A DNA stretch of 64,000 nt, taken from assembly GCF_037042905.1 (NCBI RefSeq), contig NC_087257.1:15040001-15104000 (forward strand), in the 5' to 3' direction. The stretch is from Lytechinus pictus. Lineage: Eukaryota; Echinodermata; Echinoidea; Temnopleuroida; Toxopneustidae. Below the pieces are notes generated by a model. That model did no database searches and was not told the origin of the DNA. It worked only from the letters and a program-made list of their open reading frames with translations. Both the position numbers and the translations under genes were made by a program. Below are positions 61,501-64,000 of the stretch, one piece after another (within the stretch, counting starts at the first letter, position 1; each line of letters opens with the position of its first letter).

Positions 61501-62924
61501 GCATGTGTTGTGACTCGTCAGGGGGGCAGTCTGCCCCCCCCCCTTATTTGTACGCTAATGGCTGAATCCCTTTATAATACTCTTTATTTCTCCCTTTACT
61601 CCCCGTTTTCATCACACTAAATGTCAATGGGTAGTGATCGCCCCACCCTAGTCGATTTCAGGGTATTTTTGTAGGGTGAGGGCAAGAACAGCAAATCTAT
61701 TTGAAATTATTTTATATTTTGTTTGTAATTATTTTCATGAGCATTGTATTCTGATTTCCATGTACACTGGATTCTTCATTCTTGGGACTGTTTTTCATCG
61801 TTTTTTTTTTCTCTCGATTCAATAAATACTAAATTCTACTGGCACTACGAAATAAAATTACAGGAATATCAGTTTCCAGACCTCTCTTTTCTATACTCTT
61901 CTATATTTTTCCTCTCTATATTTCTTCCCCTTTTCTTCTCTTTTCTCCTATTTCTCTATCTCTCTGTCTCTCTTCTCTTCGGTAAAAAATGGTATTTTCC
62001 CTGCCCCCTGAGGTGCCGCCCCATCAAAACTATCAAATTAATACTAAATATCAGTACCTATACATGAAGGAACAGGTCCATCCCATGATGCATCTGAATT
62101 CATGACAATACAGAGTGGGGCATTATGGGTAAGATTGAAACCTTGATCGCACTCAAAATCGCATCTAGAATCCTTGAGTCTCGAGCAAATCCCTTTAATT
62201 CTACCGTTGTTAGGAGGAGTTAGAAGTGGACATCGCAGAACTAGATTTAAAAGAAAATAAACAAAAAAGACTTATTCATATATCATAAGAATAAATGCTT
62301 GTTAATATGGCTCTTAAAAATAACGGTCCCAGTCAAATCTAATAAATTCAGATGAGTAATCGATGATACGTATGGGTAATGGGTTAATGGGTCGTATCTC
62401 TTTAGCTGATTCAGCCACTACATCACCAAATTGATGGTTTCACAAATTCCAATGAAACATAATAAAATCTCAACCAAAGTCTTGTAGCCTATAATCCTAG
62501 ATAATTTTGGTTTTCATCCAAGATGTGAATTCGAAATTAATAAAAGAGAATTACCACTTTCTAGTATCAAATATTACAGATGACGTTTTGAACTTTCGCT
62601 CTGAAATTAGGAAAATTTACTATCTCGTAAATTGATTATTCTTCTTTCGATTTCCAAAGGCAGGCAATCAATCGAAACGAACAAAACTTAAACAACGAGG
62701 GTGCAGCACTGGTGGACCAGAAGGGGGGGGGGGTCGAAAAACCCAGGAAATGCCTTCAAACATATTACCCGATGACCCTTGAACTCAGGTTGCCAATTTA
62801 CTCACCGCTTATAGTAAAGGTTACGATACATTCTGCCGTATTTCCCGATCCATCAGTGGCTGTATACACGATAGTGTGATTTCCTTCTGAAAATATTGAT
62901 CCGGACGAACCGCCCGATACTCCG
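40760..62924 (-). CDS. Adhesion GPCR with HYR, CCP, hormone-receptor-like, GAIN/GPS and 7TM (5' partial, 12 exons)
   Basis: Minus-strand exons in transcript order are 62924-62806, 62240-62058, 58949-58833, 58130-58030, 57060-56935, 46327-45991, 45427-45237, 44593-44417, 43560-43451, 42897-42635, 42019-41953 and 41324-40760. All phases agree, giving about 784 codons to the stop. Residues from the first exon: HYR C-half 1-40, CCP 41-101, hormone-receptor-like 102-174, GAIN 175-391, GPS 392-450, 7TM 451 to about 730, cytoplasmic tail to 784. Autoproteolysis at HL|T in the GPS and activation by the tethered TSFAVLL peptide are expected from the family. The ectodomain shares HYR and CCP modules with the convergent receptor at 419-37246. 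Candidate poly(A) signal: AATAAA on the minus strand at 40739-40734, only about 20 nt past the stop, so uncertain. Further upstream exons must lie beyond 64000. Confidence 0.9.
44417..44593 (-). CDS. Adhesion GPCR: GPS autoproteolysis exon
   Basis: A 177-nt phase-0 exon. It reads PRCVYWKSYRG...GVWSQEGC...GLVSCHCTHLTSFAVLL. All GPS landmarks are present: C-x-Y-W, the W-x-x-x-GC pair, C-x-C and the HL|T cleavage triad. Cleavage would leave a Stachel-like TSFAVLLDTKGGF tethered agonist. The donor used (TTG|GTTTGT) is suboptimal but is the only one that keeps phase with the TM1 exon. Confidence 0.93.
45237..57060 (-). CDS. Adhesion GPCR: GAIN domain exons
   Basis: Exons are 57060-56935 (STIDALISNPDNIQLDFVASLLED), 46327-45991 (KVLALVDTTLDKDSD...ADSILSSVNAFISRL, then NVVVAAVKV and VFLPEEILDYIP) and 45427-45237 (VAVSVFVLDSLKLF...SPVLSITIEG, LSDPVVLHFKIK). 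The helical subdomain A is followed by β-strands of subdomain B, including LPEEIL and the LSDPV-x-x strand typical of GAIN just before the GPS. The 10.6 kb intron between the first two exons holds the two lectin genes on the other strand. The donor of exon 46327-45991 lies inside a fold-back transposon. Confidence 0.85.
45811..45995. mobile_element. Fold-back MITE overlapping a splice donor (185 bp)
   Basis: Perfect 32-bp arms: ACCAGGTGGGTGTTTCATAA and on through AGCTGTTCGTAA at the left, complement at the right (45964-45995). Pairing continues with gaps almost to the centre. The right arm, read on the minus strand, supplies the end of the GAIN exon and its GTGGGT donor. Confidence 0.85.
46735..47536. 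mobile_element. Second copy of the TIR/array element (802 bp)
   Basis: Termini GTCTCACCTGCAT and ATGCATGTGAGAC (one mismatch to each other), with the same opening (AGCAGAGTGAGA, CGGCTTTTCCGACGACGGC, CATCAAATCTTAACC) and the same closing AAAGGCGTTCCACTTGT as 17768-18925. It has fewer internal units (about three or four). It lies in the same orientation, just upstream of the lectin duplication. Confidence 0.8.
47845..47852 (+). promoter_or_regulatory. TATA box of lectin A
   Basis: TATAAATA, 109 nt before the ATG. The same box sits in aligned sequence before lectin B, after the shared words TTCCTCCCTGGTGT and ATCAGG, so it is conserved between the duplicates. The implied 5' UTR is about 80 nt and unspliced. 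Confidence 0.65.
47954..52005 (+). CDS. Secreted C-type lectin A (three exons)
   Basis: Exons are 47954-48093, 49503-49656 and 51766-52005 (177 residues). The start is the ATG opening MEGRGKFVSVWALILFVGPS, a plausible signal peptide ending near SGVDA. The mature protein is one long-form C-type lectin domain: CGCPPLWTG...NCYRYF, ELACQ, then VWIGLHD, DWTDGTQYDYSNWALGQPND, DCVFF, LYKWNDIGC and AFICK. The calcium-site triplet is QPN (residues 135-137) with WND (156-158), neither the mannose EPN nor the galactose QPD. It resembles echinoidin-type sea urchin lectins. It lies on the opposite strand inside the adhesion GPCR intron and is a tandem duplicate of lectin B. Intron 2 contains two nested transposons (50174-51690). 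TATAAATA lies 109 nt before the ATG. Confidence 0.92.
48662..48760 (-). mobile_element. SINE 3' fragment, reversed
   Basis: (ATA)n, then CGACGTGTCTAAGCGCTTTA and TTATTACCCCGGTCATCGGA, which is the complement of the 9953-10055 fragment. It lies in lectin A intron 1. Confidence 0.6.
50174..51690. mobile_element. Outer hAT-like element in lectin A intron 2 (1,517 bp)
   Basis: Termini CACTGGCGTAAATCC (50174) and GGATTTACGCCAGTG (ending 51690), flanked by CCAAGCTT at 50166-50173 and 51691-51698. Lectin B intron 2 has the unfilled site GCCCCAAGCTTTATG near 55130-55144. It contains another element of the same type (50280-51251). Confidence 0.88.
50280..51251. mobile_element. Inner hAT-like element nested in the outer one (972 bp)
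   Basis: Termini CAGTGGCGTA and TACGCCACTG, flanked by TATGTCCA at 50272-50279 and 51252-51259. It carries three clear AATGCGAGCGCGAAGCGCGA units at about 50437, 50540 and 50653, then diverged ones. Same family as 60081-61480, in opposite orientation. Confidence 0.88.
53080..53120. repeat. GT-rich microsatellite
   Basis: Alternating GTGTGTG/GGGTGCGTG tract between the two lectin units. A complementary CA-rich tract lies at 58676-58800 in the adhesion GPCR intron. Confidence 0.7.
53896..53903 (+). promoter_or_regulatory. TATA box of lectin B
   Basis: TATAAATA, 115 nt before the ATG and in the same context as the lectin A box. Between the shared TTCCTCCCTGGTGT and the box, lectin B has about 45 extra bases not present in lectin A, so proximal promoter spacing differs between the two genes. 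Confidence 0.65.
54011..55448 (+). CDS. Secreted C-type lectin B (three exons)
   Basis: Exons are 54011-54150, 54381-54555 and 55209-55448 (184 residues). Start, signal peptide, exon phases (2, 0) and domain match lectin A. It differs by a 7-residue segment in exon 2 (PCGEETSSSSVG) that adds an unpaired-looking Cys and a serine run, by PGLGTRVW for PGRGTRVW, and by scattered substitutions (for example WNDIAC for WNDIGC). The QPN triplet (142-144) and WND (163-165) are kept. The compact introns (230 and 653 nt) lack the transposons seen in lectin A. A TATAAATA lies 115 nt upstream and AATAAA lies at 56166-56171. A single carbohydrate-recognition domain with no membrane segment suggests a secreted humoral lectin, possibly oligomeric. 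Confidence 0.92.
56166..56171 (+). terminator. Candidate poly(A) signal of lectin B
   Basis: AATAAA about 715 nt after the lectin B stop, past the end of homology with lectin A (about 56082). Lectin A has no counterpart; the first AATAAA after it is at 53021-53026. The two genes may therefore have different 3' ends. Confidence 0.4.
58030..58949 (-). CDS. Adhesion GPCR: hormone-receptor-like region (two exons)
   Basis: Exons are 58949-58833 and 58130-58030. The product runs LQCEEDEVLLPNGQTLIF...NAPIICATSNADHFHNVSRLCYYN, then GASWLDPLYQQC. It has four to five cysteines, with 'R-x-C...W...P...C' just before the GAIN domain. This resembles the HRM module that precedes GAIN in latrophilin- and BAI-type receptors, but the usual spacing is not fully met, so the name is tentative. 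Confidence 0.6.
59398..59596. mobile_element. MITE with TA target duplication (199 bp)
   Basis: Arms CACTCTCAAAACAAATCAGT and ACTGATTGTTTTAAGAGTG, flanked by TA. The surrounding host sequence (AAATATCTCGTCACGTA ... GGCACTTTAAA) is repeated without the insert at 59710-59750. Confidence 0.8.
60081..61480. mobile_element. hAT-like element, inverted copy of the inner element (1,400 bp)
   Basis: Termini CAGTGGCGTA (60081) and TACGCCACTG (ending 61480), flanked by GGGGCAGA at 60073-60080 and 61481-61488. Both sub-terminal regions match 50280-51251 in reverse (GTGACCCACGGTACGCC; GTAACTACGGGGG). Five or more AGCTCGCGCTTCGCGCTCGC units. It lies in the adhesion GPCR intron between the CCP and hormone-receptor-like exons. 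No transposase. Confidence 0.88.
62058..62924 (-). CDS. Adhesion GPCR: HYR C-terminal half and CCP exons
   Basis: Exon 62924-62806 enters at phase 2 and codes GVSGGSSGSIFSEG, then YTATDGSGNTAECIVTFTI, the closing strands of a HYR domain. It is split at the same place and phase as the HYR at 419-1838 ([13 protein letters not shown]...). Exon 62240-62058 is one CCP: CPLLTPPNNGRIKGIC...CDFECDQGFNL...LC...SWDGPVPSC. Both exons end at phase 1. Confidence 0.88.
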
Positions 62925-64000
62925 CTAATAAATTAAATAAAACATATTGTATTCGTTGTAACAACAGGATAACCGCAATAAAACTACAAACAGTTCCTTC
63001 CCAATATTATGGATGAAAGACTCTTGAATCTCCCCCTTCTCTCTCTCCCTCCCACTCCCTCTACATCCATCTCTATTTCTCTAACTCCCACCCCTCTTTA
63101 TTTCCCCCGCTTTCCCTTCTCTATCCATAATGAGTAAAAAAAATGATGGGGGCACATCATGGCATATGTGAGAAAAATTCTAAATAGTCGCGAGCTAGCG
63201 AAAAAAAGTCTTTTTGTGAAAGAATATTACATAATATACAACCACAGATAGTATGTGTAACCATTTTCCTTCCCTTTTCTGTCCATTTCTCCTTTTTGTT
63301 TAGGTCGTGGGACTTTTTTTTTGGGGGGGCGAACCCTTCAATACTCCATCTGTATGCTAGTGTCTGGGAAAGAGGTGTACTTTGTTCGAAAAATGTAACA
63401 CAAACCAGGGGTGAAGTTACAATAGGTTTGCCCCTGTGATTTTGAATAAGTGAAAATATATCATAGAGGAGGAAAATTCAAATTCAAATTCAAATTCAAT
63501 TCGGTTTTATTAAGCAATACTCATCAAAAAGTCCGAGGACTAACAATGTGAGTTTACATTTTAAAAAATACATAACAAAGAAATAAATAAATGCATAACA
63601 TGCAGTGACCATTAAAGAAGAAAAAAATATACATTATGTTTAAAATGCAATAATAGTATAAAAAAAGAAGAAGAAGGAGGAGTTGCATGTAATAAGACAG
63701 ATTTAATTTGTATATATAAAAAAAGCAGGTGAGGAGCAAGAAAGGGGAGCAAGAATGGCAAGAGTGAGCATGTGAAAAGGTGAGAGTAGAGAGTGGTGTA
63801 GCAAAAGATAAAGAGGGAAAAAAGGAATGAAGGAGGAAAACAAGAAAGACCCACAAGTAAACAATAAATTGCAGATTAAAAACATATCCTTAAAAATAAG
63901 AAAACAGGAAAAACAGGAAGAAAGAAGAAAAGGTGTATAAAAAGAGATGCAGAGCTTTGTTGCATAAAGTAAATATTATGGTAACTTTGCCATCCAATGG
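62925..64000. other. Upstream intron of the adhesion GPCR, to window end
   Basis: It contains a repeat near 63145-63340 (TAGTCGCGAGCTAGCG, then TTTAGGTCGTGGGAC) resembling stretches at 49680-49860 and 54690-54870 in both lectin introns 2. A CT-rich tract lies at 63030-63120 and AAATTCAAATTC runs near 63475. The purine-rich 63650-63950 gives open frames on the minus strand that are low complexity. The first half of the split HYR must be beyond 64000 or in a stretch I could not recognise. Confidence 0.5.

Noticed and set aside
59889-61560. A larger transposon enclosing the element at 60081-61480
   Set aside because: Ends such as CCAGGCGTACC and GTACGCTAATGG are suggestive, but the pairing is weak and no target duplication was found.
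63554-63885. Overlapping hydrophobic minus-strand frames near the window end
   Set aside because: They are translations of a purine-rich tract (Leu/Phe/Ser/Tyr rich) with no splice signals, homology or domain.

Overview
The window looks like nuclear DNA of an echinoderm, most likely a sea urchin. It is AT-rich, intron-dense and full of short non-autonomous transposons. It carries echinoid-type multidomain receptors (HYR, sushi/CCP, EGF), an adhesion GPCR and echinoidin-like C-type lectins. The genus cannot be fixed from sequence alone. Gene models were built by hand from splice sites. Every internal exon has consistent phase and GT/AG borders.

Positions 1-37246, plus strand: the 3' part (38 exons, about 2,650 codons) of a giant SVEP1-like type I membrane protein. 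Its order is HYR, three CCP, HYR, two CCP, two HYR, a CCP-like module, a module X of unknown family, three ephrin-receptor-like (GCC2/GCC3) modules, about 21 EGF, a pentraxin/LamG domain, two EGF, one thrombospondin type 1 repeat, a second CCP-like, X and ephrin-receptor-like set, one transmembrane helix and a cytoplasmic tail with two YxxL motifs. The 5' end is outside the window.

Positions 37247-40733: intergenic DNA between convergent genes, with a tRNA-type SINE and a TIR element.

Positions 40760-62924, minus strand: the 3' part (12 exons, about 784 codons) of an adhesion GPCR with HYR, CCP, hormone-receptor-like, GAIN, intact GPS and 7TM parts. Its upstream exons lie beyond 64000. Its 10.6 kb intron (46328-56934) contains, on the opposite strand, two tandem three-exon C-type lectin genes (47954-52005 and 54011-55448).

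The introns hold many datable or informative repeats: hAT-like elements with perfect 8-bp target duplications (one nested in another, with an empty site in the paralogous lectin), fold-back MITEs, TIR elements with internal ~163-bp arrays, SINEs, and three places where the edges or bodies of functional exons have been duplicated and have decayed in the neighbouring intron. All products that can be read are secreted or cell-surface recognition proteins. A joint role in adhesion or immune recognition is an inference only.
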